64,000 nt of DNA from Fibrella aestuarina BUZ 2 (GTDB taxonomy: Bacteria; Bacteroidota; Bacteroidia; Cytophagales; Spirosomataceae): contig NC_020054.1 of NCBI RefSeq assembly GCF_000331105.1, forward strand, positions 3,532,478-3,596,477, written 5' to 3'. The first letter of the stretch is position 1. Each line of letters opens with the position of its first letter. The notes below the pieces were generated by a model, which saw only the letters and a list, made by a program, of their open reading frames with translations, was not told the origin of the DNA and searched no databases. Position numbers and translations under genes: made by a program. Below, piece by piece: positions 1 through 9,697 of the stretch.

Positions 1-103
1 TGAATGGGCCGGCGGGTTGCTGGCCTATGAAGCCAAACGAGTTGGTAAACGACAGGCCTGCGGCGGCTCCGAATGCTATTTTTAGGAATTCAGCGCGGTT
101 CAT
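1..103 (-). CDS. N-terminal fragment of an exported protein (cut by window edge)
   Basis: Reading leftward from an ATG at 103, an open frame of 34 codons runs off the window. It begins MNRAEFLKIAFGAAAGLSF, a short basic start followed by a small-residue hydrophobic stretch. This is the usual look of exported Cytophagales proteins, many of which start MNRR(D/E)FLK as a Tat signal; here the second arginine is replaced by Ala, so Tat export is uncertain. Nothing of the mature domain is visible and no function can be assigned. It is divergent from the SDR gene that starts at 267. Confidence 0.6.
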   Translation of the reverse strand, partial: MNRAEFLKIAFGAAAGLSFTNSFGFIGQQPAGPF

Positions 104-266
104 GGAGTTGATTGATTGGGGGTAAAGGCCCGCCGAAACGGACCGACTTGGGCAAAGAAAGCGGTTTTTGCGGAATGCTGCTCATCCCGACCGGCAGGCA
201 GACTCGCCGCCCCGCCAAGAACATAACCGCTATGGAATGGTTTTGTCTGTGTAGCACACACAACGA

Positions 267-998
267 ATGCGGTTTACGGATAAGGTTTGTTTGATCACGG
301 GCGCCACGTCGGGTATTGGCCGGGCGGTGGCGCTGCAAATGGGTACTGAAGGCGGCAAAGTCGCCGTGATAGGGCGGAAGCCCGACGAAGGCGACGAGGT
401 GCTCGGGGCCTTTGGGGAATTGGCCGGTGAGGCCATGTTTATTCAGGCTGATATTGCCGACGCAGCGGCCATCCAACGGGCTGTTCAGCAAACAATCGAC
501 CGCTGGGGGCGGGTTGACGTGCTCGTCAATAATGCCGCCAAAATGACCTTCACGCCCATCGTCGAGCTAACCATCGACGATTGGGACGACCTCATGGCGA
601 CCAACCTGCGGTCGGCGTTCTTATTCTGCAAGTACTGTATCCCGCACATGAACGGTGGGGCTATCGTCAACGTCAGTTCGGTGCATGCGCATCAGACGAC
701 GCCCAACGTGGTACCTTATGCCGCGTCGAAAGGGGCGCTGGAAGCCTTCACGCGTGGGTTAAGCCTTGAACACCCGCGCGCTACCGTGCGCGTCAACTGT
801 GTGGCACCGGGCGCGGTGGATACCCCAATGCTATGGGATAATCCCAACGTGAAAGCCAACCGGGAAACGATTGATATGACCGAAGTGGGCCAACCCGAAG
901 ACCTGGCATCCGTTATCTGTTTCCTGGCGTCGGACGAAGCCCGGTTCATTAACGGCACTACGCTCGTAGCGGATGGCGGCCGCCTCGACAAACTGTAG
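267..998 (+). CDS. SDR family NAD(P)-dependent oxidoreductase
   Basis: Classical short-chain dehydrogenase/reductase of 243 residues, the usual length. The Rossmann glycine motif TGATSGIG is near residues 11-18, the NNAA structural motif near 87-90, and the catalytic set is Ser138 (NVSS), Tyr151 and Lys155 (YAASK). The C-terminus has the family signature GTTLVADGG. It should reduce or oxidise a carbonyl/alcohol using a nicotinamide cofactor in the cytosol; the substrate cannot be read from sequence. It stands alone, divergent from the truncated gene at the left edge and followed by the long rho leader. It is only distantly similar to the second SDR at 61016. Confidence 0.9.
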   Translation: MRFTDKVCLITGATSGIGRAVALQMGTEGGKVAVIGRKPDEGDEVLGAFGELAGEAMFIQADIADAAAIQRAVQQTIDRWGRVDVLVNNAAKMTFTPIVELTIDDWDDLMATNLRSAFLFCKYCIPHMNGGAIVNVSSVHAHQTTPNVVPYAASKGALEAFTRGLSLEHPRATVRVNCVAPGAVDTPMLWDNPNVKANRETIDMTEVGQPEDLASVICFLASDEARFINGTTLVADGGRLDKL

Positions 999-1129
999 GT
1001 GGTGGCAGCAGTCCTAAGTGGCTGAACCTGAGTAGGGAGTAAATGTCCGTAAAAATTAGTTTGGCCCACTGACTAGAAAATAAGGCGGTTTCTTGCAGCG
1101 GGAAACATTTTGCCTTTATTTGCGTTACA

Positions 1130-1158
1130 TTGATTACTGACGGAGTAGTCTATCTTTG
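1130..1158 (+). promoter_or_regulatory. Putative Bacteroidota-type promoter of rho
   Basis: A TTG at 1130-1132 is followed after 18 bases by TATCTTTG at 1151-1158, an exact match to the Bacteroidota -7 consensus TAnnTTTG. Transcription would start near 1165 and leave a leader of about 250 nt before rho. Inferred from consensus only. Confidence 0.5.
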
Positions 1159-1416
1159 TCGCTTAGCGAAACCCTGAGCCGTAGTCTACTGGACCGGTTT
1201 TTGTTCGTAATCTGCAGGCAGTAGACTCCGTTGCAGAATCAATCATCCGGTCAATCGCACTGGATGTGGCCAATCTAGCCAGTTAACTTCGCCGATTTCC
1301 TGACGACCCTCACTTAGTGCTTACCAACTCCTAGTTGCCGTTCGGGCCACTCACCAACGTTCCTCACGTGCGCGTTCATTCCGGTCTTCTGCTCACCGAC
1401 TGCGCCACCCCTTAGT
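1159..1416 (+). other. Long rho leader with stem and C-rich, rut-like tract
   Basis: The gap 999-1416 holds no plausible gene. Downstream of the predicted promoter there is a perfect 9-bp inverted repeat (1183-1191 with 1219-1227, 27-nt loop). The segment CGGAGT at 1141-1146 could pair alternatively with ACTCCG at 1225-1230. The last 96 bases before the ATG are strongly C-over-G (about 38 C to 18 G by hand count) with many YC dinucleotides, the composition expected of a Rho utilisation site. Rho autoregulates its own leader in other bacteria; autoregulation here is inference. Confidence 0.4.
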
Positions 1417-3852
1417 ATGTATACCTCAAGCGAATTGAATGCTAAGCTCCTTGCAGAGCTGCGCGGCCTTGCCAGTCAGTTTGGTATTGAAGACGCCGCC
1501 AAACACACTAAAAAAGAATTAGTTACGAAAATTTTGGATAACCAAACCCAACCCCCCGCGGCTACACCTACCGATGCTTCCGCCGCGCCAGCGCCTAAGC
1601 GCGCTACCTCCCGTAGCCGTAAACCCCAACCCGACGCCGGTGCCCCCACCGACGCCCTGCCCGCCGTTGAGGCTGATCCGCAGGCACCCGCGGCAGTAGC
1701 TGCGCCGGCCGACACCGCCGACGCTACCCCCGCCCGGCCTACGCGCCAACGTGCCAAACGCACCACCGACGTACCTGCCGAGGCGCCTCAGTCGGTTGCC
1801 GCCGAACCAGTAGCCCCGGTAGCCGACGCAGTGGCGGCCAACGTACCTACCGACAACGTACCTGCGGTTGCAGAAGCCCCCGCCGAAGCAAACCCGGCTA
1901 CCGACGAGCAGGCTGGCCTGCGGCGCGAGCCCCGGCAGCGCCTCGATGCCCCCCGCCCGGCCGATGCCCGCCAACAACGCACGGGCGATAACCGGTTCAA
2001 CGAAAATCGCCCTAACCGCAATGACCAGAATCGGAACAACGACCGGTTCCGCGACAACAATCGCGAGAACCCCCGCGACGCTGGCAATGGGATGAACCGG
2101 CAGCCGCGCCCCGACAACCGCGGTGGCAACGACCTAAACCGGTATTCGGGTAATAACCGTGATAACAGTGGCTATAATCGGCCCGATAACGGCGGACGTG
2201 GCAATGATATGGGCCGTAGCGATCGCCCGCAGAATCCGTCACAAAACTCGTCGAACCGGCCGGATCGTTTTAACAACCAGCCACCAATACCGCGCAATGG
2301 GCAGGGCAACGACGCCAGTCGGCCGGATCAGAACCGGAACATGACCCGCCGCGAACTGCGCGAAAACTACCGCAGCGATGTAAACCGCCAGGATCCGAAT
2401 CGGCAGCAGGGCGGTGGCCAACCGACTAACCCAACGAATCAGCCGTTTCAGAACCGCCGTCAGGTACGTGACGAATCGGCGTTCAATTACCAGGGTGAGC
2501 CCGAGGAGGAGTTTCTGACGCCAACCGTGGTGTCGGACCAAACCCCCGGCCTGACCAACGTACCCCCGGCTCCGGCCGCCGAGGTAATGCCCGCTGTCGA
2601 AGCCGATCCGCAGGCCCCCGAACCGACCGACGATGGGCAGGGTGAGAACCGGCAGCAGGCCGCGCAGCCCAGTCGCGAACAAACCGAATATGCCGCCCGC
2701 ATCCGCCGCCAATACAACCAGTATGTGCGCGAATTCGATGGTATCATCGAGAACGAGGGCGTACTGGAAATCATGCCCGACGGTAGCTACGGCTTCATGC
2801 GTTCGGCCGATTATAACTACCTCGCCAGCCCCGACGATATTTACGTGTCGCCGTCGCAGATCAAGCTGTTCGGCCTGAAAACGGGCGATACCATCCGGGG
2901 TACCATCCGGCCACCCAAAGAAGGGGAGAAGTATTTCGCCCTGCTGAAGGTGATTACCGTCAATGGCAAAACGACCGAGGAAATCCGCGACCGGATTCCG
3001 TTTGAGTACCTTACCCCGCTCTTCCCCGACGAGCAACTGAAACTCAGCCACCGGCCCGACCAATATTCGACCCGCGTGCTCGACCTGTTTGCGCCGATCG
3101 GTAAAGGGCAGCGCGGTATGATCGTGGCCCAGCCCAAAACGGGTAAAACCGTGCTGCTGAAAGAAATCGCCAACGCCATTACCAAAAACCATCCTGAGGT
3201 ATACCTGATCATTCTGCTGATCGACGAACGCCCCGAGGAGGTAACCGACATGGCCCGCAGCGTGAACGCCGAGGTTATTTCGTCGACCTTCGACGAACAG
3301 GCCGACCGCCACGTGAAGGTGTCGAGCATGGTGCTGGAAAAAGCGAAACGGATGGTCGAGTGTGGCCACGACGTGGTGATCCTGCTCGACTCGATTACGC
3401 GGCTGGCGCGGGCCTACAACACGGTGGTGCCGTCGTCGGGTAAGATTCTATCGGGTGGTGTCGATGCCAACGCGCTGCACAAACCCAAGCGGTTCTTCGG
3501 GGCCGCCCGGAACGTGGAAAACGGTGGTTCGCTCACCATCATCGCTACGGCCCTGATCGACACCGGCTCAAAAATGGACGAGGTGATTTTTGAAGAATTC
3601 AAAGGCACCGGCAACATGGAACTCCAACTGGACCGCCGTCTGGCCAACAAGCGCGTATACCCATCCATCGATGTAATGACGTCGGGCACGCGGAAAGAAG
3701 ACCTGCTGCTTGACCGCGAAACGCTGCAACGCGTCTGGATTCTGCGCAAACACATGGCCGACATGAACCCCATGGAAACGATGGATTTCCTGCTCGACCG
3801 CATGCGCGGCACCCGCAGCAACGAAGAATTCCTGATCTCGATGAACCGCTAG
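1417..3852 (+). CDS. rho: Transcription termination factor Rho with large disordered insertion
   Basis: RNA-dependent hexameric helicase that ends transcription. At 811 residues it is roughly twice the E. coli length. A SAP-like Rho_N domain (about residues 6-45) is followed by an Ala/Pro/Thr-rich stretch and then some 250 residues rich in Asn, Arg, Asp, Gly and Gln (about 160-400). The cold-shock-like RNA-binding domain follows (about 440-525; [15 protein letters not shown]), then the ATPase core with Walker A PKTGKT (573-578) and Walker B DVVILLD (652-658). The conserved C-terminal part includes [17 protein letters not shown]. Disordered insertions are typical of Bacteroidota Rho, and in Bacteroides thetaiotaomicron such a region drives Rho condensates. 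The gene is monocistronic, with a long leader and a strong hairpin terminator. Confidence 0.98.
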   Translation: MYTSSELNAKLLAELRGLASQFGIEDAAKHTKKELVTKILDNQTQPPAATPTDASAAPAPKRATSRSRKPQPDAGAPTDALPAVEADPQAPAAVAAPADTADATPARPTRQRAKRTTDVPAEAPQSVAAEPVAPVADAVAANVPTDNVPAVAEAPAEANPATDEQAGLRREPRQRLDAPRPADARQQRTGDNRFNENRPNRNDQNRNNDRFRDNNRENPRDAGNGMNRQPRPDNRGGNDLNRYSGNNRDNSGYNRPDNGGRGNDMGRSDRPQNPSQNSSNRPDRFNNQPPIPRNGQGNDASRPDQNRNMTRRELRENYRSDVNRQDPNRQQGGGQPTNPTNQPFQNRRQVRDESAFNYQGEPEEEFLTPTVVSDQTPGLTNVPPAPAAEVMPAVEADPQAPEPTDDGQGENRQQAAQPSREQTEYAARIRRQYNQYVREFDGIIENEGVLEIMPDGSYGFMRSADYNYLASPDDIYVSPSQIKLFGLKTGDTIRGTIRPPKEGEKYFALLKVITVNGKTTEEIRDRIPFEYLTPLFPDEQLKLSHRPDQYSTRVLDLFAPIGKGQRGMIVAQPKTGKTVLLKEIANAITKNHPEVYLIILLIDERPEEVTDMARSVNAEVISSTFDEQADRHVKVSSMVLEKAKRMVECGHDVVILLDSITRLARAYNTVVPSSGKILSGGVDANALHKPKRFFGAARNVENGGSLTIIATALIDTGSKMDEVIFEEFKGTGNMELQLDRRLANKRVYPSIDVMTSGTRKEDLLLDRETLQRVWILRKHMADMNPMETMDFLLDRMRGTRSNEEFLISMNR

Positions 3853-3874
3853 GTACGTCGGTCAGTGTGTTTCC

Positions 3875-3905
3875 AAAGCCCAGCCATACGTGGCTGGGCT
3901 TTTTT
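3875..3905 (+). terminator. Rho-independent terminator after rho
   Basis: A 12-bp perfect stem (3875-3886 with 3891-3902) encloses a TACG loop, and the right arm runs into a T5 tract. It lies 23 bases after the rho stop codon. Confidence 0.9.
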
Positions 3906-4074
3906 GTTGGGCTGTCCCGTACAGTAACTGGATTTTTTTGTAAGGGTTTGATTGTAAATGGTTTGTGATTCTATGCCGTCAAGCAGGGAAAGGGTCGTAG
4001 TCCGGTCAGTTATTCTATGTGAACAGTAGAGTAGGCTATTGACTTTTACCCCTAAAAGCCAATAATCAACGTAT

Positions 4075-5214
4075 ATGAAAAAGTTTGTTACCCGCCTGGC
4101 AGCGCGATTCAGCCCATCGCCAGCTACCCGCTTCTTGCCCGCCTGGGTCATGCTAACAGCCCTGCTGGCCGGGTTACTGAGTAGCTGCGAGGATCACCGC
4201 GATCCCCTGCCCGGGCAGGGAATTCAATCCAACAGCCCCAAGCCCGACTGGGGGCCAACGATCACGCCGCAGATGCTGGCGGTTATTGAAGAACTGGGCC
4301 GATTGGCACCAACGCCGCTCGAATCACTGCCACCGCAGCAGGCGCGCCAACAGCCTTCGTTCAAAGATGCTGTCAACTCCCTGCTCGATAAAAACAATAT
4401 TCCCCGCCCGACGGCCAACGTGACCATCAGCGAGCGCACGATCACGGGTGCCGACGGGGCGGCTATCCGGGCGGTAATCTACACGCCACGTAACGCCACG
4501 GGGCCGCTGCCGGTGATTGTGTATTACCACGGTGGCGGTTGGGTGATTGCGAGCCCAGAGGTGTATGAATACTCGACGCTGGCCCTGGCCGAAGAGGTGG
4601 GCGCTGTTGTGGTGTCGGTCGATTACCGGCTGGCGCCCGAACACAAATTCCCGACGGCCCACCGCGATGCGTTTGCCGCTTACAAATGGGTGAAAAACAA
4701 CGCCGCTGCCATTGGCGGTAATCCCGATAAGGTGGCTGTGGCGGGCGAAAGTGCCGGGGGCAACATGGCCGTTACCGTCAGCATGATGGCCCGTGATTCG
4801 GGGCTGGCGCGGCCGTTGCATATCCTGTCGGTTTTCCCGGTGGCCAACAACGATCTGTTCACCGAGTCGTATAACCGGTATGCCAACGCGAAGCCGCTCA
4901 ACCGGCCACTGGTTCAGTATTTCACGAACAATTACTTTAACTCGCCGGCCGATGGCGATAGCCCGCTCATCTCGCTGGTCGACGTCGCCAACCTACAGGG
5001 TCTGCCGCCCACGACGATCATCGGTGCCGAAATCGATCCGCTGCAAACGGAGGGGATGCAACTGCGCGACAGGCTTCAGGCGCAGGGCGTGCCGGTTACG
5101 TACCAGCTATATACCGGCGTGACGCACGAATTCTTCGGTATGTATGCCATCGTCCCCGAAGCCCAGCAGGCGCAGGCCTTGGCCGCTACCCAGCTTCGCA
5201 ACGCCTTCCGGTAA
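4075..5214 (+). CDS. Alpha/beta hydrolase (HSL-type esterase) lipoprotein
   Basis: A 379-residue esterase/lipase of the hormone-sensitive-lipase type. The oxyanion-hole motif HGGGW is followed by the family signature SVDYRLAPE. The nucleophile Ser226 sits in GESAGG, with likely Asp321 (AEIDP) and His351 (VTHEF) completing the triad. The N-terminus has a long hydrophobic segment ending in LLSSC, so Cys38 is a likely lipobox cysteine and the enzyme is probably anchored in the cell envelope. It should hydrolyse short acyl or carboxyl esters; the substrate is unknown. It is not part of an obvious operon and ends in a bidirectional terminator shared with the convergent glycerophosphodiesterase. 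It is one of four alpha/beta hydrolases within 10 kb. Confidence 0.9.
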   Translation: MKKFVTRLAARFSPSPATRFLPAWVMLTALLAGLLSSCEDHRDPLPGQGIQSNSPKPDWGPTITPQMLAVIEELGRLAPTPLESLPPQQARQQPSFKDAVNSLLDKNNIPRPTANVTISERTITGADGAAIRAVIYTPRNATGPLPVIVYYHGGGWVIASPEVYEYSTLALAEEVGAVVVSVDYRLAPEHKFPTAHRDAFAAYKWVKNNAAAIGGNPDKVAVAGESAGGNMAVTVSMMARDSGLARPLHILSVFPVANNDLFTESYNRYANAKPLNRPLVQYFTNNYFNSPADGDSPLISLVDVANLQGLPPTTIIGAEIDPLQTEGMQLRDRLQAQGVPVTYQLYTGVTHEFFGMYAIVPEAQQAQALAATQLRNAFR

Positions 5215-5265
5215 TGTAGAGCTGCTTTCTGAATTGAAGACAAAAGAGATGCCGTCTCCGCAGGC

Positions 5266-5321
5266 AACGTACCCAGCAAAAAGCCCGGCCAATACTGGCC
5301 GGGCTTTTTGCTGGGTACGTT
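5266..5321. terminator. Bidirectional terminator, 26-bp perfect inverted repeat
   Basis: The arms 5266-5291 and 5296-5321 are perfect reverse complements around a 4-nt loop. The internal A5/T5 tracts next to the GC-rich core give a U-tract in both directions, fitting its place between two convergent genes. The outer ends of the arms are the octamer AACGTACC and its complement GGTACGTT, which recur throughout this window. Confidence 0.9.
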
Positions 5322-5325
5322 GTTG

Positions 5326-6189
5326 TTAAAACAGGTTGGGGTAGTCGGTGATGATGCCATCGACGCCCAATTGCACCAGGCTGTCAATTTCGGCTTTGGT
5401 GTTGACCGTCCACGGAATGATGGTCATGCCCTGCTCGTGGCAGGTTTTTACCGTTTCGGCGGTGACCCCTTTGTAGTACGGGCTATACACCTGCGGCTTG
5501 AAACCCAGCACGGCCAGATTTTCATCGACCGATTTGGCATTGCCCGTGAGGTAGGCGAGCCGGACGGTCGGGTACTGCTGATGAATCAGTTGCAACGGGC
5601 GGGCATCGAACGACTGGATGTTGAACCGGCGACCCAGTTGCTTCTGCTCGCAGATTTCCATCACCATCGGCACAAACTCGGCCGGAGTGGGGTGGTAGAC
5701 GTTGTCGGTGGCCGGGCTCGATTTGATCTCGATGTTGTAGTTGGGTAGCGGCAGGCCTTTCTGACGGGCATAAGCCTCGACCGAGTCGATCAGTTCGCCG
5801 AGCAACGGTTTGTAGGCCGCCATTTTCTGCTGCTGAGCAAACTGCGGATGGGGTTTGCGGCCCACGTCGTACGACTTGATCTGCGCGTAGGTAAGCTGGT
5901 ACAGGTTGATCTGCTTCTGCTCGGCGGCCGTTACGGGCGTACCATCGGGTTTCAGCGTAATATCGGCGGCCATATAGGGGTCGTGCGAGACAACCACCTG
6001 TTTGTCTTTAGAACTGACCACATCCAGTTCCAGGGTCTGCACGCCCAGATCGAGCGCTTTTTTCATCGCCGGAATGGTGTTTTCGGGCATCAGCCCCCGC
6101 GTGCCCCGGTGCCCCTGCCGATCAAGTTTGGTTTGGGCCAGCAGCGGCTGCGTACCCAGTAGCAACAGGCTTATGATGAGTGTTTTCAT
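5326..6189 (-). CDS. Exported glycerophosphodiester phosphodiesterase family protein
   Basis: GDPD-type TIM-barrel enzyme of 287 residues that splits glycerophosphodiesters into glycerol 3-phosphate and an alcohol. After a signal peptide starting MKTLIISLLLLG comes the diagnostic HRG...PENT motif (near residues 26-37), then ELD and the HD catalytic pair. The C-terminus closes with GVDGIITDYP. I start it at 6189 because the signal peptide begins there; an upstream in-frame start at 6228 would lie inside a long inverted repeat. The product is probably periplasmic or outer-membrane associated. Its 3' end shares a bidirectional terminator with the esterase lipoprotein. Confidence 0.92.
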   Translation of the reverse strand: MKTLIISLLLLGTQPLLAQTKLDRQGHRGTRGLMPENTIPAMKKALDLGVQTLELDVVSSKDKQVVVSHDPYMAADITLKPDGTPVTAAEQKQINLYQLTYAQIKSYDVGRKPHPQFAQQQKMAAYKPLLGELIDSVEAYARQKGLPLPNYNIEIKSSPATDNVYHPTPAEFVPMVMEICEQKQLGRRFNIQSFDARPLQLIHQQYPTVRLAYLTGNAKSVDENLAVLGFKPQVYSPYYKGVTAETVKTCHEQGMTIIPWTVNTKAEIDSLVQLGVDGIITDYPNLF

Positions 6190-6223
6190 AGGGTTTGATA
6201 GTTGGGATTTATAGTCATTAATG

Positions 6224-6313
6224 GCCATTTGCCTTCGGCGTCATTTGTGGTCATTAGTTGCCATTTATTGCCTTTACAACTAATAACCACAAATGACGCC
6301 GAAGGCAAATGAC
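6224..6313. repeat. Long intergenic inverted repeat (37-bp arms)
   Basis: Arms 6224-6260 and 6277-6313 match at 35 of 37 positions around a 16-nt loop. It lies just after the TonB receptor stop and before the GDPD start, both on the minus strand, so it probably ends receptor transcription. The arms contain iterated TCATT units like those of the repeat at 24391-24480. Confidence 0.75.
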
Positions 6314-6320
6314 TACCAAT

Positions 6321-9300
6321 TTAAAAACTATACCGCAAACCGATCTGCACCTGGAACGGGTCGCCGGAAGGTGTTACGGCTCCGGTGTTATTCACCCGGT
6401 AATTGAAGCTGCGGGTAGACTGGCTGAAACCCGGAACGGCAGCGGCTCCGTTGGCTGCCGGAATACCCAGCGCGTACAGGGCCTGCGAGCCCAGCGACCG
6501 GTTGACACCCCAGTTGCGGTTGAGGAAGTTGGCGAAGTTGAAGATGTCGCCCGACACTTCGATGGCGCGGGTGCGGCCCAGGCGGAACCGCTTCAGCAGC
6601 CGGATGTCGAATACGCCGTAAAAATCATTGATACCCCCATTTCGCTCGGCAATGCGGCCTGAGTAGGCGTTGATATAGTTCTTCAGGCTGGGGCTGGCGT
6701 CGGGATTGTCGAGCAGGGCCTGCAACCCCGCTTTGACGTTGGCCGGTACGTTCTCGCCGTTCCGGTCAAAGACAAAAGCCAGATCGTTGGTCGCCACAAA
6801 GTCGGCATTGGTGTTGGCCCCCGACAGCAGCGAGTAGCGCGTGCCACCGATGCCCGAGTAACGTACCCCGAGTGTGATGCCCCATACCGACGGCAACGTA
6901 CCGTAGAACACAACCTTGCTGCGGAAGTGATTATCGGAGTAGGTCATCTGGCTCAGGTTGCGCGGGTCGTCCTTCACGGGCAGCGACAGCGTGGCCGTGT
7001 TGGCGACGTTCCCGTTGTACGAGACGTTGTCGCGGGTGTCGTTCCAGGTATAGCTGGCCGTGATCTCGCCGTCGCGGAAGTACTGCCAGGTGGCATCAGC
7101 TACGACGGCATACTGGTTCACGCGGCCTTCGCTGTTCAACTCCAGCACGCGGCCCAGCCGATTGCTGATGCGACCCTGCTGCCAGTCACCGACACCACTG
7201 GTAGGCATTTTGTCGAGGGGGACATAAACGCCCCGGTTATCTTCGTTGGGCAGCCGGAAGAACGGATCAGCCACCATGTTGCGGTCAACATACATGTAGT
7301 TGTTGCGACCCAGCGACATGTAGCCCGCGATGCCCACCTTCAGTTTGTCGGTCAGGAAGCGCGAGTAGGAAATGTTCGCCTTATAAAGCACCGGCACTTT
7401 GGCATCCGGGCCCGTCATGTTGATCGTCGGCACCTGGAACGCCGCGAGCGTCGGAATGTTTGCGTAATTGCTCCGGTAGGCCGCGAAGTCGGGCGTGGGT
7501 ACGTTCGGAGCCCGCACGTCAACGGTGGCGTAGTGCTTGCCATCGAAGGTGAGGTTGTTGATCAGCATGTAGTTGTTGATGTCCGACGCGAACACCCCGG
7601 CCCCGAACCGGATAAAGTTGCGGTGTTCGCCGTTTACGTCCCAGTTGATCTGCAGGCGCGGCTGGGCAATGAACGACTTGATGGGGTTGTCGGTGCGCAG
7701 GCCCAGGTCGTCGAATACTACCTGGTTAAACTGGGCTTTGGGGTAATGGGCGTAATCGAAGCGCAGCCCGGCGGTCAGTTCCAGGCCCGTAGCCAACTGT
7801 GTTGTCAACTGACCATACAGACCCGCGTTGAGCGTGTTGCCTATCACCGTCGGGTCAGACACCAGCGGCACCTCGCGGTAGTAGCGGTACGGTTGCAGGT
7901 TGTTGAAGTTGTCGAGGGCCGACACCGTCGGGTTGGTCGTTGCGTTGTAGTGGAACCGGCCGTTTACCTCGCTGCCATACAGCGACTTGGCATTGGTGTA
8001 CATCAGGTCGAGGCCAAACGTATACTGCACCTTGTCGGTGTTGTAGTAGAAGTTATCGACCAGTTGCAGCACGTTGTTGGTGAAGCCTTCCTGCGCAAAG
8101 CGGTGGCCGCCCGTCTGGATATTCGTCGACAGTGTGCGCCCGTCAACCGTCGAGGTTACGTTCTCCACGATGTTGCGGGGAATGTTGGCTTCCGGGAGTT
8201 GGTCGCCGGGGCTGCTTTTCTGGTAGGTATACAGGTGTTGCAGCTTTAACTCGTTGGTAATCTGCGGCGTAATCGTCGTGCGGAGCGTAGCCAGCAGGCT
8301 GTTATCCACGTTGTAATCATTCCCGTACGATTCGTAGAGGTTGATCGCGGTGTTGTCGGCCAGGCCCTGCTTGTTGCGGTCGTTGGTATAATTGTCGCGG
8401 ATGGTCAGCAGGTTGTTGCGGTTAATCTGCCAGTCGAGCCGTAAAAAGCCGGCATCCGTTCCACGGTTCCGGGGAAACGTACCGTACTGTTGTGAATTGG
8501 CCACGCCGTATTTCGAGCGGGCAATGTCGACAAAGCGGTCGAGCGTGCTGCGGGTCACGTTGAAGCGGCTTTCATCAAGCGGCGTCTGCACGTCGGCAAT
8601 GATCAGCGGGCGCGAATCCTGCTGATGATCCCAGACCATGTAATAATGTAGCTTGTCTTTGATGATGGGTCCACCCAGCGAGAAACCAAACTGGTTGGTC
8701 GAGAACGGGACGTTCCGCAGGTTACCCCGGATGTCGTATTTGCTCGACAGCCAGTTGGCGCGGGTGTAGTTGAATACGCTACCCGACAGCTGGTTGGTAC
8801 CTGCCTTGGTCACGGCGCTCACGATACCGCCCCCGGCCCGGCCATACACTACGTCATACTGGTTGGTAATCACCTTAAACTCCCGCACGGCTTCGATGGA
8901 AATCGAGTAAGGCGCGCCGCTGCGGCTGGTGGTCGACCCCGCCGAGGTGGGGTTTTTGGCCGTCATGCCGTCAATGGTGAAGTTGGTCGATGAGCCCAGC
9001 TGTCCCGAGAGCGTACCGTTGCTGGCGCTCAGGGGCGAGAGGTTCACCAACTGGGTGAAATTCCGGCCGTTGACAGGCAGCGTTACCAGCGTTTTGGCGT
9101 TGATGGCCGTGGCCGCGCCGAAGTTGTCGGTTTTGTTTTTGAGCCCTGAAGCTACTACCGACACCACCTCCAGATCTTGGCCGGTCTCCTGCATCGGCAG
9201 GTTGATTTTGATGGCGTCGCCCTGGTTGACCGTGTAGCCCGACCGGATCTGATCGCCGTAGCCAACGAACGTAATCTTAACCGTATAGGGGCCACCCAGC

Positions 9301-9524
9301 GGCAGTTCTTTTAGTAGGTATTCGCCCTGCGCATTGGTGACGGTCCCGGTTGTAAAGCCGGTCGATTCGTTACGGACCTGAATCGTGGCACCCGGTAGGG
9401 GAGCCCGTTTGTTGTCGGTGATGATACCCGAAATGGACGCCTGTGTGGTTTGGGCAAGCGCGCGCTCGGTAAACAGACCGATCAGCAATACCCAAAAGAG
9501 GCTTAAAAGAAGACGTTTGTTCAT
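6321..9524 (-). CDS. Oar-like TonB-dependent outer-membrane receptor
   Basis: A 1067-residue outer-membrane protein. A signal peptide ends in ALAQ near residue 25. A carboxypeptidase-regulatory-like (CarbopepD_reg) domain follows at about 28-115 (ISGIITDNKRAPLPGATI, then GEYLLKELPLGGPYTVKI). The TonB plug is at about 130-250 (TLPVNGRNFTQLVNLSPLS, TNFTIDGM, VVYGRAGGGIVSAVTKAGTN), and the rest is the beta-barrel, ending in the aromatic residue Phe (GLRYSF). The plug and barrel style matches the Oar/OmpA-related subgroup rather than SusC, and no SusD partner is adjacent. The ligand is unknown. Its neighbour is a Nudix-type regulator and a divergent hydrolase/permease operon, so it may import something those genes process; this is inference from position. 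Confidence 0.93.
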   Translation of the reverse strand: MNKRLLLSLFWVLLIGLFTERALAQTTQASISGIITDNKRAPLPGATIQVRNESTGFTTGTVTNAQGEYLLKELPLGGPYTVKITFVGYGDQIRSGYTVNQGDAIKINLPMQETGQDLEVVSVVASGLKNKTDNFGAATAINAKTLVTLPVNGRNFTQLVNLSPLSASNGTLSGQLGSSTNFTIDGMTAKNPTSAGSTTSRSGAPYSISIEAVREFKVITNQYDVVYGRAGGGIVSAVTKAGTNQLSGSVFNYTRANWLSSKYDIRGNLRNVPFSTNQFGFSLGGPIIKDKLHYYMVWDHQQDSRPLIIADVQTPLDESRFNVTRSTLDRFVDIARSKYGVANSQQYGTFPRNRGTDAGFLRLDWQINRNNLLTIRDNYTNDRNKQGLADNTAINLYESYGNDYNVDNSLLATLRTTITPQITNELKLQHLYTYQKSSPGDQLPEANIPRNIVENVTSTVDGRTLSTNIQTGGHRFAQEGFTNNVLQLVDNFYYNTDKVQYTFGLDLMYTNAKSLYGSEVNGRFHYNATTNPTVSALDNFNNLQPYRYYREVPLVSDPTVIGNTLNAGLYGQLTTQLATGLELTAGLRFDYAHYPKAQFNQVVFDDLGLRTDNPIKSFIAQPRLQINWDVNGEHRNFIRFGAGVFASDINNYMLINNLTFDGKHYATVDVRAPNVPTPDFAAYRSNYANIPTLAAFQVPTINMTGPDAKVPVLYKANISYSRFLTDKLKVGIAGYMSLGRNNYMYVDRNMVADPFFRLPNEDNRGVYVPLDKMPTSGVGDWQQGRISNRLGRVLELNSEGRVNQYAVVADATWQYFRDGEITASYTWNDTRDNVSYNGNVANTATLSLPVKDDPRNLSQMTYSDNHFRSKVVFYGTLPSVWGITLGVRYSGIGGTRYSLLSGANTNADFVATNDLAFVFDRNGENVPANVKAGLQALLDNPDASPSLKNYINAYSGRIAERNGGINDFYGVFDIRLLKRFRLGRTRAIEVSGDIFNFANFLNRNWGVNRSLGSQALYALGIPAANGAAAVPGFSQSTRSFNYRVNNTGAVTPSGDPFQVQIGLRYSF

Positions 9525-9697
9525 ACTGTAGGTTGTGAAATTTCCTGCTGCAAAGAGAGTCTCCCTGTATTATCCCCTTGTTACCCACATGTTAGCAAAC
9601 TATAACTATTGCGAAGTGAATTTTATCAAATCGCAATGGAGCACCCCCGTTTTGGTAAAACAAGGATAAAGCCCCACCTTAGGCATTCGCTGGTTAC

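Noticed and set aside
2239..3369. Minus-strand open frame opposite rho
   Set aside because: Shadow frame of the conserved Rho RNA-binding and ATPase region.
6189..6228. Earlier start of the glycerophosphodiesterase at 6228
   Set aside because: It falls in the long inverted repeat, and the signal peptide begins at 6189.
6927..8249. Long plus-strand open frame of about 440 codons inside the TonB receptor gene
   Set aside because: It is antisense to a clear Oar-like receptor, has the His/Val/Arg-rich make-up typical of reverse frames in GC-rich DNA, and no domain.
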